From assembly GCF_042263505.1 (NCBI RefSeq), contig NZ_JBHKFI010000017.1:1-64000 (forward strand): DNA of 64,000 nucleotides, in the 5' to 3' direction. Every line of letters begins with the position of its first letter. Position 1 is the first letter of the stretch. Shown here one piece after another: positions 1 through 8,737 of this stretch. Made by a program: the position numbers and the translations under genes. Origin of the DNA: Bacillus_BE sp042263505. GTDB taxonomy: Bacteria; Bacillota; Bacilli; Bacillales; Cytobacillaceae. The notes under the pieces are model-generated. The model saw only the letters and a list, made by a program, of their open reading frames with translations, had not been told where the DNA came from and made no database searches.

Positions 1-90
1 TATATGGAATATTATAATACGAAACGGATGAAGGCAAAATTAAAAATGAGCCCGGTGCAATACCGAACTCATTTTGAGCAAGCAGCCTAA
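1..90 (+). CDS. IS3-family (IS150-like) transposase, C-terminal fragment
   Basis: Only the last 29 codons lie in the window; the rest is off the left edge. The peptide contains YMEYYNTKRMKAKLK followed by SPVQYRTHFEQAA. This is the characteristic C-terminus of the OrfB integrase of the IS150 subgroup of IS3 elements (usual form YYNxKRxxxKLKGxSPVQYR). The frame is open from base 1 and stops with TAA at 88-90. The catalytic DDE residues would lie upstream and cannot be checked. The element's right inverted repeat follows directly. Confidence 0.85.
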   Translation, partial: YMEYYNTKRMKAKLKMSPVQYRTHFEQAA

Positions 91-126
91 TGAAATAACC
101 GTGTCTAACTTTTAGGGGTCACTTCA
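1..126 (+). mobile_element. Right end of an IS3-family insertion sequence
   Basis: The transposase tail is followed by a terminal sequence at about 101-126 that, read on the other strand, begins TGAAGTGACCCC and continues AAAAGTTAGACAC. This is the usual form of IS150-group inverted repeats (TG...GACCCC...AAAGTT). The element therefore probably ends with the CA at 125-126, only 13 bp from the stop codon of the chemoreceptor gene on the opposite strand. The left end and target duplication are outside the window. Confidence 0.75.
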
Positions 127-139
127 AGCCTGTGCTTTT

Positions 140-1423
140 TTATACTTGAAATTTGGCAGATAAAGCTTGAAGATTCTCAGCAATCTTGGCGAGCTCTTTT
201 GTGGATGTGGATACTTCTTCAATGGCGGCCAGCTGTTCTTGAGATGCAGCGGAAACACTCATTGAATTTTGACTATTTTGCTGTGCGATAGAACTGACCT
301 CTCCGACTTCAGAGGTGACGACGTGAGTACTATCGAAAATCTTTTGGCTTCCTTCGAGAATATTTTGAACTTGTCCATTCATATCCAGCATGGATTTCGA
401 AATATGATGGAAAATATCTTTCGTATCCGTCGTCATATTAATTCCTAATTGCACCTCTTCAATCACTTGTTTCATCGTATCAACAGAGGTTTTCGTTTGA
501 TTTTGGATTTCATTGACTAAAACAGCAATTTGTTGAGCGGACTGACTGGATTCTTCCGCCAGCTTGCGAACCTCCTCTGCTACAACGGCAAATCCCTTTC
601 CTGATTCACCAGCACGAGCGGCTTCAATGGCAGCATTTAAGGCCAATAGATTGGTTTGCTCGGCGATATTGGTGATTACCGTCAAGAACTGACCGATTTC
701 CTTTGAACGCTCCTGAAGAACTAAAATAGAGGAATCTGATTCACTTACTGAATTCTGAATAGAGCCCATCTGATTAACAGTTCGATCGACGGCTTCAACC
801 CCATTTTCAGCGATTTTCGTATTGGCTTGAGAAAGTTCATTAATGGTTCTTGTATTCTCGCTAATATCATCAATTTCATTACTTACAATGTCCATAGCGG
901 AAGCAATTCGCTCGATTCCAGAGGCTTGTTCTTCAGAGCCAGAGGCAACTCCCTGTATGGCTGCGGAAATTTGCTCAGATACGGTGGCAGTATTATCAGA
1001 ATTGGTAGCAAGCTGTTCAACTGCTGCGGCAATATGGTTGGTTGTTTCATTTATATTCCTTACGACTGAACGCAAATGACTTGTCATTTGTTGAAAGCCT
1101 TCTGCTAATTCGCTAATTTCATCGTTTCCTCGCTTCGTGTGCTCCAGTTCAACACTCAGATCACCAGCGGCAATTTTTTTCGTTGCAGCTAGCAGCGTTT
1201 TTAGAGGTTTGATGACAATTCCACTAATAAATAACTGCGCAATCACCGTCGTAATAATCAGACTAATTAACGTATTCACGTAGATTCCAAAACTATCATT
1301 AACATGGGCGTATTCCATTATAATTGAATTAATTTTTGCAGATAATGGAGTGCTAATAATAGATGAACCGATAATGACGGCAATAATTTTGTTTCTAAGA
1401 CTTCCAAATTTCAATTTTTTCAT
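140..1423 (-). CDS. Methyl-accepting chemotaxis protein, minimal sensor
   Basis: 427-residue membrane chemoreceptor that would signal to CheA/CheW. Segments: a hydrophobic helix at about 12-28, a periplasm-side loop of only ~20 residues, a second helix at about 47-70, a HAMP linker at 70-125, and a long cytoplasmic coiled coil. The signalling tip around 254-283 reads EQTNLLALNAAIEAARAGE, the invariant kinase-contact hairpin. Because there is almost no extracellular domain, ligand sensing by a classical Cache domain is excluded; it may sense membrane or energy state, or a partner protein. The start ATG follows GGAAAGGA at good spacing. No terminator is seen between its stop and the adjacent IS end, so the IS may have replaced the original 3' flank. 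Confidence 0.9.
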   Translation of the reverse strand: MKKLKFGSLRNKIIAVIIGSSIISTPLSAKINSIIMEYAHVNDSFGIYVNTLISLIITTVIAQLFISGIVIKPLKTLLAATKKIAAGDLSVELEHTKRGNDEISELAEGFQQMTSHLRSVVRNINETTNHIAAAVEQLATNSDNTATVSEQISAAIQGVASGSEEQASGIERIASAMDIVSNEIDDISENTRTINELSQANTKIAENGVEAVDRTVNQMGSIQNSVSESDSSILVLQERSKEIGQFLTVITNIAEQTNLLALNAAIEAARAGESGKGFAVVAEEVRKLAEESSQSAQQIAVLVNEIQNQTKTSVDTMKQVIEEVQLGINMTTDTKDIFHHISKSMLDMNGQVQNILEGSQKIFDSTHVVTSEVGEVSSIAQQNSQNSMSVSAASQEQLAAIEEVSTSTKELAKIAENLQALSAKFQV

Positions 1424-1714
1424 ATAGAGAAATCCTTTCCTGAAATCAATTCTTTATTGTTTATGTTGATAATTATACTAATATATAGGAAAAAAGAAAG
1501 TGATTTACTAGATTGTATGGGACAATTGGATTAAACAAATGCTGGGTGAATAGCGAAATTATCACTATACACCTCAAAATAAAATCTGAGCAGGTCCATA
1601 GTAATCCATCGACACAAAGTTGGAAAAATAAGCTTGTTTAAGGATTGCTAACTTTTGTGAATGGTATAGAATAGAATAAAAGGGGCTAATTAACATTCAT
1701 TAGAAGGGTGATTT

Positions 1715-2437
1715 ATGAATAATGACAGGAAGAAATTTTGGGTGACACTAGCAAAGAAAATAAATTATCAATTCCTATTTTTGGTTGTAACATTGATTTT
1801 ATTTGGCATTTTTTTTGTCTGGAACCAAGAATTATTTGATTTAATCATGAAGGGTGATTTGAAATCCATTCGGGAAATGTTGGATGGAGAGATATACTCT
1901 TATATTTTCACTTTATTGTTGATGATTCTTCAAAATTCCTTTACGATTGTCCCACTTATCCTAATGATTACCATCGACGTGACTCTTTTTGGTTTTATTA
2001 ATGGATTTCTATGGAGCTGGATTACAAGTATTGTGGCAGCGATTCTGGTCTTTTTTTGTGTTCGCTTTATTTTCCAAGATTGGTTAGTGAAGAAATTTAA
2101 ACCAGAGCAGATTGCTCTTGTGGAGCAAAAAGGCTTTGTTTATGTGTTTCAGGCAAGGGTTTTTCCTTTTATTCCTACGAGTTTAACGAATATTTTAGCG
2201 GGGCTGAGTACGATTCGTTTTAGTCATTTCCTTTTGGGAACCATATTGGGGAATTTCCTTTATTTTTTCCTTTTAGCCCTCATACCAGCAGGAATTTTTT
2301 CTTCCTCTTTAAATGAATTTGAAATGGGGATCATTATCCTGCTAATCTTTGGAGGATTTTATGGATTTAATGTCTGGTATAAAAGGCACAAGCGCAAGCC
2401 ACGTAAAGAGAATGAGCCTCGCCATTTTGAAGGCTGA
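1715..2437 (+). CDS. TVP38/TMEM64 (VTT/DedA-like) membrane protein
   Basis: 240 residues with a basic N-terminus and about five to six hydrophobic segments (about 19-37, 63-85, 88-118, 160-200, 207-225). The region around 143-165 reads VFQARVFPFIPTSLTNILAG. This matches the conserved F-x-x-R-x-x-P-x-x-P motif of the VTT domain shared by DedA and TVP38/TMEM64 proteins, some of which act in lipid transport. The basic tail (KRHKRKPRKEN) is cytoplasmic by the positive-inside rule. The start ATG is preceded by AGAAGGGTG. It appears monocistronic. The family is clear; the substrate is not known. Confidence 0.8.
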   Translation: MNNDRKKFWVTLAKKINYQFLFLVVTLILFGIFFVWNQELFDLIMKGDLKSIREMLDGEIYSYIFTLLLMILQNSFTIVPLILMITIDVTLFGFINGFLWSWITSIVAAILVFFCVRFIFQDWLVKKFKPEQIALVEQKGFVYVFQARVFPFIPTSLTNILAGLSTIRFSHFLLGTILGNFLYFFLLALIPAGIFSSSLNEFEMGIIILLIFGGFYGFNVWYKRHKRKPRKENEPRHFEG

Positions 2438-2487
2438 TGATTATTGCTTGGGAGGCTTTTTAGTTGTGTAATTTATGGAACCATGTT

Positions 2488-2515
2488 TTGATATAAATAG
2501 TTAACAAGGTAAAAT
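2488..2515 (+). promoter_or_regulatory. Probable sigma-A promoter of the alarmone synthetase
   Basis: TTGATA at 2488-2493 and TAAAAT at 2510-2515 are separated by 16 bp and lie 50 bp upstream of the TTG start. Inference from sequence only. Confidence 0.5.
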
Positions 2516-2564
2516 AAATTAAGAATGATTTACGAATTTAAGTAAGAAAAGAGGATGCGGCCAA

Positions 2565-3308
2565 TTGTTAGAAAATTTCAATGTACATGATATGAAGGCA
2601 ATTAGGGTTGAATTAACTCGATTTATGATGGCATATAAATTTGCTTTGGATGAAGTGAATACTAAGATCAATATCCTAAAAGAAGAATTTAATTATATCC
2701 ATGAATACAATCCAATTGAGCATGTGAAATCAAGGGTCAAATCCCCGCAAAGCATTTTTAAGAAAATTCAACGAAAAAATTTACCTCTGACTTTGGACTC
2801 GATTAAAAATCATATTCGCGATATTGCCGGAGTGAGGATTACATGTTCCTTTGTAACGGATATATATAAAATTAGTGAGATGCTGCAAAAACAAAAGGAC
2901 GTTAAGGTGATTGATTATAAGGATTATATTGAAAATCCAAAGCCCAATGGATACCGCAGCTTGCATTTAATCGTTGAAATCCCTATTTTTATGTCCGATC
3001 GTGAGGAATTGATTCCTGTTGAGATTCAAATTCGCACGATTGCGATGGATTTCTGGGCGAGCTTAGAACATAAGATTTTCTACAAATACAATAAAGATGT
3101 TCCCAGTCATTTGGTGTCTGAGTTAAAGAATGCCGCTACAGCTGCTGCCGAATTAGACTTGAAAATGGAGCGGCTAAATAAAGAAATCGGTGTTTTTAAA
3201 GAAATGGATCGGAATGAGGAGAAGCCCTTATTGCCCCAATTTACAGGAGACAGATTAAGCCTGCCGATGCATTTTATTGAATCCATCATCCAAGATGCGG
3301 AAAAATAA
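2565..3308 (+). CDS. sasA: Small alarmone synthetase (RelP/YwaC type)
   Basis: 247-residue stand-alone (p)ppGpp synthetase that transfers pyrophosphate from ATP to GDP/GTP. It has a synthetase domain but no HD hydrolase, TGS or ACT domain. Visible family motifs: NPIEHVKSRVKSPQSI (about 50-66), DIAGVRITCSF (about 87-97), PKPNGYRSLHLIVE (GTP-binding loop with the stacking Tyr, about 126-139) and EIQIRTIAMDFWASLEHKI (about 154-172). It resembles remembered B. subtilis YwaC more than YjbM (YKFALDE, NPIEH, TPKPNGYRSLHLI). It is some 35 residues longer than YwaC at the C-terminus. The start is TTG at 2565, with AGAGGATG upstream. In B. subtilis this type responds to cell-envelope stress; no ECF promoter is evident here. 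Confidence 0.88.
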   Translation: MLENFNVHDMKAIRVELTRFMMAYKFALDEVNTKINILKEEFNYIHEYNPIEHVKSRVKSPQSIFKKIQRKNLPLTLDSIKNHIRDIAGVRITCSFVTDIYKISEMLQKQKDVKVIDYKDYIENPKPNGYRSLHLIVEIPIFMSDREELIPVEIQIRTIAMDFWASLEHKIFYKYNKDVPSHLVSELKNAATAAAELDLKMERLNKEIGVFKEMDRNEEKPLLPQFTGDRLSLPMHFIESIIQDAEK

Positions 3309-3311
3309 AAA

Positions 3312-3359
3312 AGAGAAGCGGATGAGACAAGGAATTGTCTTGTTCTGCTTCTCTTTTTT
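3312..3359 (+). terminator. Intrinsic terminator of sasA
   Basis: Strong hairpin: GAGAAGC with inner GACAAG pairs with CTTGTC and GCTTCTC, followed by T6. It begins directly after the stop codon. Confidence 0.9.
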
Positions 3360-3360
3360 A

Positions 3361-3492
3361 TACATAAAGAAAGCATAGATTGGCAGCAAAGAAGAAACTC
3401 GACGTAGTGGCCAATTTTAGGAGTTTAGTATAAAGGCAACTACGCCTCTGTCTTCGCCCTTAGGGGCTCGCCAATCGGCGAGTTTTCTTTAT
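3361..3492 (+). repeat. Interspersed repeat family R1, copy 1
   Basis: 132-bp element, also found at 29199-29329 and 32706-32892 in the same orientation. The ends are short inverted repeats (ATAAAGAAA at 3364-3372, TTTCTTTAT at 3484-3492). Inside, ATTGGC pairs with GCCAAT around a conserved loop containing CGACGTAG. The 3' end has the hairpin CTCGCCAATCGGCGAG followed by TTTTCTTT, which looks like a factor-independent terminator. No coding potential. It resembles a MITE-like non-autonomous element or a mobile terminator. Confidence 0.85.
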
Positions 3493-3641
3493 GGATTTAA
3501 TACTTTATTCCACTAAGTTCGTTTATATAATTATTTTTACTATAAGCACAGGGATAAAACAATATATTGCCAATTGGACCAAATTTTGAAAAATTGTCAC
3601 TTATTCATGCTGCTCCTTTGATTTATACTCAAATTAGAAGC

Positions 3642-3666
3642 TAAACATTGTTTAAAACAATGTTTA
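3642..3666 (+). promoter_or_regulatory. 25-bp perfect palindrome, probable TetR autoregulatory operator
   Basis: Two perfect 12-bp arms (TAAACATTGTTT and its complement) flank a central A, 27 bp before the start of the TetR-type regulator. Palindromes of this size just upstream of a TetR gene are usually that protein's operator. Binding here would block transcription of the regulator and, by read-through, the large downstream gene. Confidence 0.75.
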
Positions 3667-3693
3667 AACTAGGAGAAGAAATCAGGGATATGA

Positions 3694-4284
3694 ATGAAAT
3701 CATGTGAAGAAAAGGAATGTTCAAAGAAAGAGTTGATTCTAAATACAACATTGGAGCTTATTCAGCAAGAAGGATTTGAGGGGGTAACAATCAGAAAAAT
3801 TGCCGCAATGGCTAATGTGAATGTCGCTCTTATAAACTACCATTTTGGATCGAAGGACCGTTTGATTAATGCGGCCATTCAGGTTTTGGTTTCTTCCTTT
3901 AAAGAAACTTTTGCCATTTTAGATAATGATTCAATTGAACCGCGAAAAAGGCTAAAATCTTTCTTAATTCAATACATTGATTCTTACCGAGAATATCCAT
4001 TTATCGTAAGGAAGCTTGTGAATCAAGAGCCACTGCTTTTTGAAAGTCAGATTGATTTTGTGAATTTTTTAAGAGCAATGGGATTAAAAAAAATGAGGCA
4101 TACAATTGAGGAAATAACGGGTGAAAAGGATCCGGATAAGTTAACGATTATGATGTCTCATTTGTTGGGGGCAGTATTTTTACCTATTTTAATCGAGCCT
4201 ATGTATCAAAAGGTTACGGGTTATTCGTTCTCTGATAGGGAAACGCAGGTTGAGATATTGTTAGAACGCTATTTTGCTACATAG
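3694..4284 (+). CDS. TetR/AcrR-family transcriptional regulator
   Basis: 196 residues. The N-terminal helix-turn-helix at about 10-55 has the family signature: GFEGVTIRKIAAMANVNVAL followed by INYHFGSKDRLI, where YHFGSK is the recognition-helix hallmark. The C-terminal ligand domain is divergent, so the effector cannot be predicted. The ATG at 3694 is used; an out-of-frame ATG overlaps at 3690, and the nearest Shine-Dalgarno-like sequence is a modest AGGG. It lies 55 bp upstream of the activase fusion on the same strand with no terminator between. The pair probably forms one unit under the palindrome at 3642-3666. Confidence 0.88.
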   Translation: MKSCEEKECSKKELILNTTLELIQQEGFEGVTIRKIAAMANVNVALINYHFGSKDRLINAAIQVLVSSFKETFAILDNDSIEPRKRLKSFLIQYIDSYREYPFIVRKLVNQEPLLFESQIDFVNFLRAMGLKKMRHTIEEITGEKDPDKLTIMMSHLLGAVFLPILIEPMYQKVTGYSFSDRETQVEILLERYFAT

Positions 4285-4339
4285 TCAGTATTTTCGGATT
4301 CACAAAGAGGAATTCTATCAAGAAAAGGGAGAGAGAAGG

Positions 4340-7300
4340 ATGGAACTACAAGTTGGGCTTGATGTTGGTTCGACTACGGCGAAGCTAGTAGTCATAAATA
4401 AGAAAAATGAAATTTTATTTAAATCATACGAGCGCCATTTCTCCGATATTCGAAATACGACTCTAGGGCTATTGCAGCGTGTATCCAATCAGTTTCCAAA
4501 TGCTGAATTGAAAATGAATGCGAGCGGATCCTCAGGTTTAGGGCTGTGTGAAGCATTAGGGATTCCATTTATTCAGGAGGTTGTTGCCTGTACGGAAGCG
4601 GTCAAATCAAAAGAACCCAATATTGATGTCATTATTGAACTCGGTGGTGAGGATGCGAAGCTAATTTATTTAACAAATGGGTTGGAACAGCGAATGAATG
4701 CTGCTTGTGCAGGGGGAACAGGGGCATTTATTGACCAAATTGCTTCTCTATTAAATACGGATGCGGAAGGATTGAATCAGCTTGCAGCATCTGCTGAAAA
4801 AATTTATCCAATTGCCTCAAGATGCGGTGTGTTTGCAAAAACGGATATTCAGCCGCTTTTAAATGAAGGGGCAAGAAGGGAGGACATTGCTGCTTCCGTA
4901 TTTCAAGCGGTTGTCAATCAAACGATTGGCGGGCTTGCCTGCGGAAGACCGATTCGTGGAAATGTTGCCTTTCTTGGCGGACCATTAACTTTTTTAACGG
5001 AATTAAGACATCGTTTTATCGAAACACTTCATCTACAGGATGAGCATGTCTTGCATAGCCAGGATGGTCATTATTACGTCGCCATTGGTGCTGCGCTGGA
5101 AAGTGAAAAGAATGAATCCATTGATATTGGTCATGTGATTTCGTTATTAACGGACATGAAACGGAATACAGAGATGTCTGCATCTAAACGAATTTCTCCC
5201 CTTTTTTCATCCAATCAAAATTATGAGCAATTTCAGAAAAGACATCAACAGGCAAAGGTTGCAACAGCATCACTGGGAGAATATTCAGGGAATGCCTTTT
5301 TAGGAGTAGATGCCGGCTCAACCACTACCAAAATGGTTTTGATAAGTGACAAGGAGGAAGTGCTCTTTCAGTTTTATGAAAAAAATAAAGGCAATCCGAT
5401 TGAAACCGTGAGAGAAGGCTTAATCAAGCTATATGCAGCTATACCTGATAAGGTAGATATTTTGCGCTCTACTGTTACAGGCTACGGAGAAAAATTAATT
5501 CAAGCCGCTTTCCAAATGGACGATGGCGAAATCGAAACGGTTGCCCATTATCAAGCAGCGAAAAAATTCCAACCCGATGTTGACTTTATTCTCGACATTG
5601 GCGGACAGGATATGAAATGTATCAAGATTAAGGATGGAGTCATTGATCGGATTATTTTAAATGAAGCTTGTTCTGCAGGCTGTGGCTCATTTTTAGAAAG
5701 CTTTGCGGAAACCTTAGGGCAAAGTGTGCAAGATTTTTCCAAGCTTGCTCTAACAGCTACCGCTCCAGTTGACTTAGGCTCACGCTGCACGGTTTTTATG
5801 AATTCAAAAGTGAAGCAAGTACAAAAGGAAGGGGCAAGCATTGCCGATATTTCAGCAGGTCTATCGTATTCCATTGTTAACAACGCTCTCTATAAGGTTA
5901 TTAAACTAAAATCCGCTGAGGAATTGGGAGAGCGTATTGTCGTTCAAGGTGGAACGTTCTTAAACGAAGCGGTATTAAGGGCTTTTGAAAAATTAACTGG
6001 TAGAGCGGTCATTCGTCCCGATCTTGCAGGATTAATGGGAGCTTACGGCAGTGCACTTCTTGCAAAGCAAAGATGGACGAAAGAAGAAAAGACTAAACTC
6101 CTTTCTAGACAAAAGCTTCATGAATTTCAAGTGAAAACGACACACAGAAGATGTGGAATATGCGAAAACCACTGTCCTATTACGATTAACCGTTTTGCTG
6201 ATAAGCGAACATTTATTACAGGTAATCGTTGTGAGCGGGGAGCAGGAAAGCAAAAGGTGAAGAGCGCCTTCCCTAATTTAGTGGAAGAAAAGCTGGCTCA
6301 TTTATTTCAACGTCCTGTGTTGGTGGGGGATGAAGCCTTTCGAGGAGAAATGGGTATTCCTCGAGTATTGAATATGTTTGAAAACTATCCATTTTGGCAT
6401 CGTTTTTTTACCGAGCTTGGTTTTGCCATTGTGTTATCTGACCCTTCAAGCAAGCGTATGTTTGAGAGTGGGATTGAAACCATACCGTCAGAATCCGTTT
6501 GTTATCCAGCGAAATTAACGCATGGGCATATACTAAATTTGCTGAAAAAGGGTGTGAAGAAGATCTTCTTCCCGGCTGTCGTGTTTGAAAAGCAGGAAAA
6601 TCAGGCACAGCAAAATCATTTTAACTGTCCGATTGTGGCTTCTTATCCGGAAGTCATTCGGGTAAATATGGAAAGAATTCTTAAGGAGCATCAGGTAGAA
6701 TTTATCAGTCCTTTCTTATCTATTGATCATCCTGCATCCATGCTGAAACAGCTATCTACAACATTTCCGGATATTCCAAAGCAAGAGCTAAAACATGCGT
6801 TGAAAAAAGCTCAGGAGGAAGCAGACTATTCCAAGCAATGGCTCCAAAAGCGCGGTGAAGAAGTACTGGAACAATTAACACAAAATAATCAAAAAGGGAT
6901 TGTGATTGCGGGGCATCCCTACCACATCGATCCAGCCATCAATCATGGCTTGCCTGAGGAAATTAATCGTTTAGGAATGGCAGTTTTAACAGAGGATTCC
7001 ATTAGTCACTTGGCGACTGACAATACGGATGTGCGAGTCGTGAATCAATGGACCTTCCATTCCCGGTTATATGAAGCTGCTAAAGTGGTGAAAAATCATC
7101 CGCATCTTGAATTGCTGCAGGTCTCTTCCTTTGGTTGTGGACTAGATGCGATTACAACGGATGCTGTAGAAGAAATATTGGAAGAGAATCAGCAACTTTA
7201 CACTTGGATTAAAATGGATGAGGTCAGTAATTTAGGTGCTGCACGTATCCGACTTCGTTCCTTAAAGGCGGCTATTGCTGAAAGAGATAAACAGCAGGGA

Positions 7301-8557
7301 AGGCGTAAAGCCGTTTTGGTTCAAAAAAGAGAGGAGCCTACGTTTGATAAAGGGGATAAAGAGACCTATACGATTCTTGCTCCACAAATGATTCCTACTC
7401 ATTTTGCTTTATTTGAGAAGGCCTTCCAACTCCATGGATTTAATCTTCAAGTGATGAAGGATGTTACCGAGCAAGAGGTGGAAGAAGGCTTACGGTATGT
7501 TAATAATGACGCTTGCTATCCAGCCATTGTATCGATTGGTCAGTTGGTCGCCGCGTTAAAGAGCGGGGACTATGACCTTTATCGAACTGCTGTCGTTATT
7601 TCACAAACAGGAGGAGGATGTCGGGCAACGAATTATTTTGCTCTCCTCAAAAAAGCACTGAAAAATGCCGGAATGCCACAGGTTCCTGTATTATCCCTGA
7701 ATTCTGGGGGAATGGATAGTGTCAATCAGAAGGGATTTAAGATTAGTTTGCCTTTAGCGAAGAAACTAGTAATCTCTGGTTGTTTAGGCGACCTGCTCAT
7801 GCGCCTTTTACATGCAGTCAGACCTTATGAAAGAATCCCAGGCAGTACAGAAGTCTTATATGAGTTATGGTTAGAAAGAGCAAAAGAACTGTTAGAGAAT
7901 TTTTCAATGAAAGAATATCGACGCTTGATTCAGACGATGGTCACTGATTTTCAGCAAATTGAAATCACGGCTGAGAAAAAGCCTCGTGTAGGTATTGTTG
8001 GAGAAATTCTTGTTAAATTTCATCCATATGCCAATAACCAGCTTGTTGAGCAAATTGAACAAGAGGGGGGCGAAGCAGTTATTCCAGACTTTATCGATTT
8101 CTTCTTATATTGTTTAAATAATCGTGAATTTAATGCTGCCTTTTTAGGAAAATCAAAAATCGATGCCGCTATTGGAAAAATGGCGACACAGTACATCGAA
8201 TACTATCGTGGCCCAATTCGTGAGGCACTTCAAGCAAGTAGACGATTCAGTGCTCCAATGGAATTCACGAAAATAGCTGAAAAGGCGTCTCAATTTTTAA
8301 GCCTTGGCAATCAAATGGGGGAAGGATGGCTTTTACCAGGTGAAATGGCTGAATTAATGGAAAGTGGAGTCGAAAATGTCGTTTGTGTACAGCCATTTGG
8401 CTGTCTGCCTAATCATATCGTCGGCAGAGGGATGTTTAATGCCATTAAAAAAGAGTATCCTAATGCGAATCTGATCTCCATCGATTACGATTCAAGTATC
8501 AGCAAGGTAAATCAAATTAATCGAATTAAGCTTATGATTAACATAGCTAAAAGTTAA
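4340..8557 (+). CDS. Double ASKHA ATPase / 2-hydroxyacyl-CoA dehydratase activase-related fusion protein
   Basis: 1405-residue protein with two BcrA/BadF-type ATPase modules in tandem. The first begins VGLDVGSTTAKLVV (about 5-18), the second FLGVDAGSTTTKMVLI (about 319-334). Each carries the two cysteines that in homodimeric activases such as HgdC share one [4Fe-4S] cluster: Cys123/Cys162 and Cys444/Cys483, both 39 residues apart. One chain may therefore form the whole cluster-bearing dimer. A Cys605-x2-Cys608-x3-Cys612 group plus Cys631 begins the DUF2229-type region, followed by an HgdB-like part (GHPYHIDPAINHG; later GDLLMRLLHAVRPYER). The family couples ATP hydrolysis to very low-potential electron transfer. 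The natural substrate of this fused form is unknown. The start ATG at 4340 is chosen for GGGAGAG just upstream; the frame is open 22 codons earlier without a better site. Confidence 0.85.
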   Translation: MELQVGLDVGSTTAKLVVINKKNEILFKSYERHFSDIRNTTLGLLQRVSNQFPNAELKMNASGSSGLGLCEALGIPFIQEVVACTEAVKSKEPNIDVIIELGGEDAKLIYLTNGLEQRMNAACAGGTGAFIDQIASLLNTDAEGLNQLAASAEKIYPIASRCGVFAKTDIQPLLNEGARREDIAASVFQAVVNQTIGGLACGRPIRGNVAFLGGPLTFLTELRHRFIETLHLQDEHVLHSQDGHYYVAIGAALESEKNESIDIGHVISLLTDMKRNTEMSASKRISPLFSSNQNYEQFQKRHQQAKVATASLGEYSGNAFLGVDAGSTTTKMVLISDKEEVLFQFYEKNKGNPIETVREGLIKLYAAIPDKVDILRSTVTGYGEKLIQAAFQMDDGEIETVAHYQAAKKFQPDVDFILDIGGQDMKCIKIKDGVIDRIILNEACSAGCGSFLESFAETLGQSVQDFSKLALTATAPVDLGSRCTVFMNSKVKQVQKEGASIADISAGLSYSIVNNALYKVIKLKSAEELGERIVVQGGTFLNEAVLRAFEKLTGRAVIRPDLAGLMGAYGSALLAKQRWTKEEKTKLLSRQKLHEFQVKTTHRRCGICENHCPITINRFADKRTFITGNRCERGAGKQKVKSAFPNLVEEKLAHLFQRPVLVGDEAFRGEMGIPRVLNMFENYPFWHRFFTELGFAIVLSDPSSKRMFESGIETIPSESVCYPAKLTHGHILNLLKKGVKKIFFPAVVFEKQENQAQQNHFNCPIVASYPEVIRVNMERILKEHQVEFISPFLSIDHPASMLKQLSTTFPDIPKQELKHALKKAQEEADYSKQWLQKRGEEVLEQLTQNNQKGIVIAGHPYHIDPAINHGLPEEINRLGMAVLTEDSISHLATDNTDVRVVNQWTFHSRLYEAAKVVKNHPHLELLQVSSFGCGLDAITTDAVEEILEENQQLYTWIKMDEVSNLGAARIRLRSLKAAIAERDKQQGRRKAVLVQKREEPTFDKGDKETYTILAPQMIPTHFALFEKAFQLHGFNLQVMKDVTEQEVEEGLRYVNNDACYPAIVSIGQLVAALKSGDYDLYRTAVVISQTGGGCRATNYFALLKKALKNAGMPQVPVLSLNSGGMDSVNQKGFKISLPLAKKLVISGCLGDLLMRLLHAVRPYERIPGSTEVLYELWLERAKELLENFSMKEYRRLIQTMVTDFQQIEITAEKKPRVGIVGEILVKFHPYANNQLVEQIEQEGGEAVIPDFIDFFLYCLNNREFNAAFLGKSKIDAAIGKMATQYIEYYRGPIREALQASRRFSAPMEFTKIAEKASQFLSLGNQMGEGWLLPGEMAELMESGVENVVCVQPFGCLPNHIVGRGMFNAIKKEYPNANLISIDYDSSISKVNQINRIKLMINIAKS

Positions 8558-8571
8558 TACTATCTGTAAGA

Positions 8572-8616
8572 GGGTCTTAGGATTAAAGGGATTATCCCAT
8601 TCTAAGACCCTTTTTT
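8572..8616 (+). terminator. Intrinsic terminator of the activase fusion gene
   Basis: GGGTCTTAG pairs with CTAAGACCC across a 21-nt loop that itself contains a GGGATTATCCC mini-hairpin, then T6. Confidence 0.9.
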
Positions 8617-8737
8617 CGGCGAATATTTGCTCAATTACAAGAAGATTCAGAAATTGCACAAATGGTTTTCAAATTTTCTTCACATTTTTTATCTATGATG
8701 AAATTAGGAATGTGTTCCAGAGGACAGGTGATGAGAG

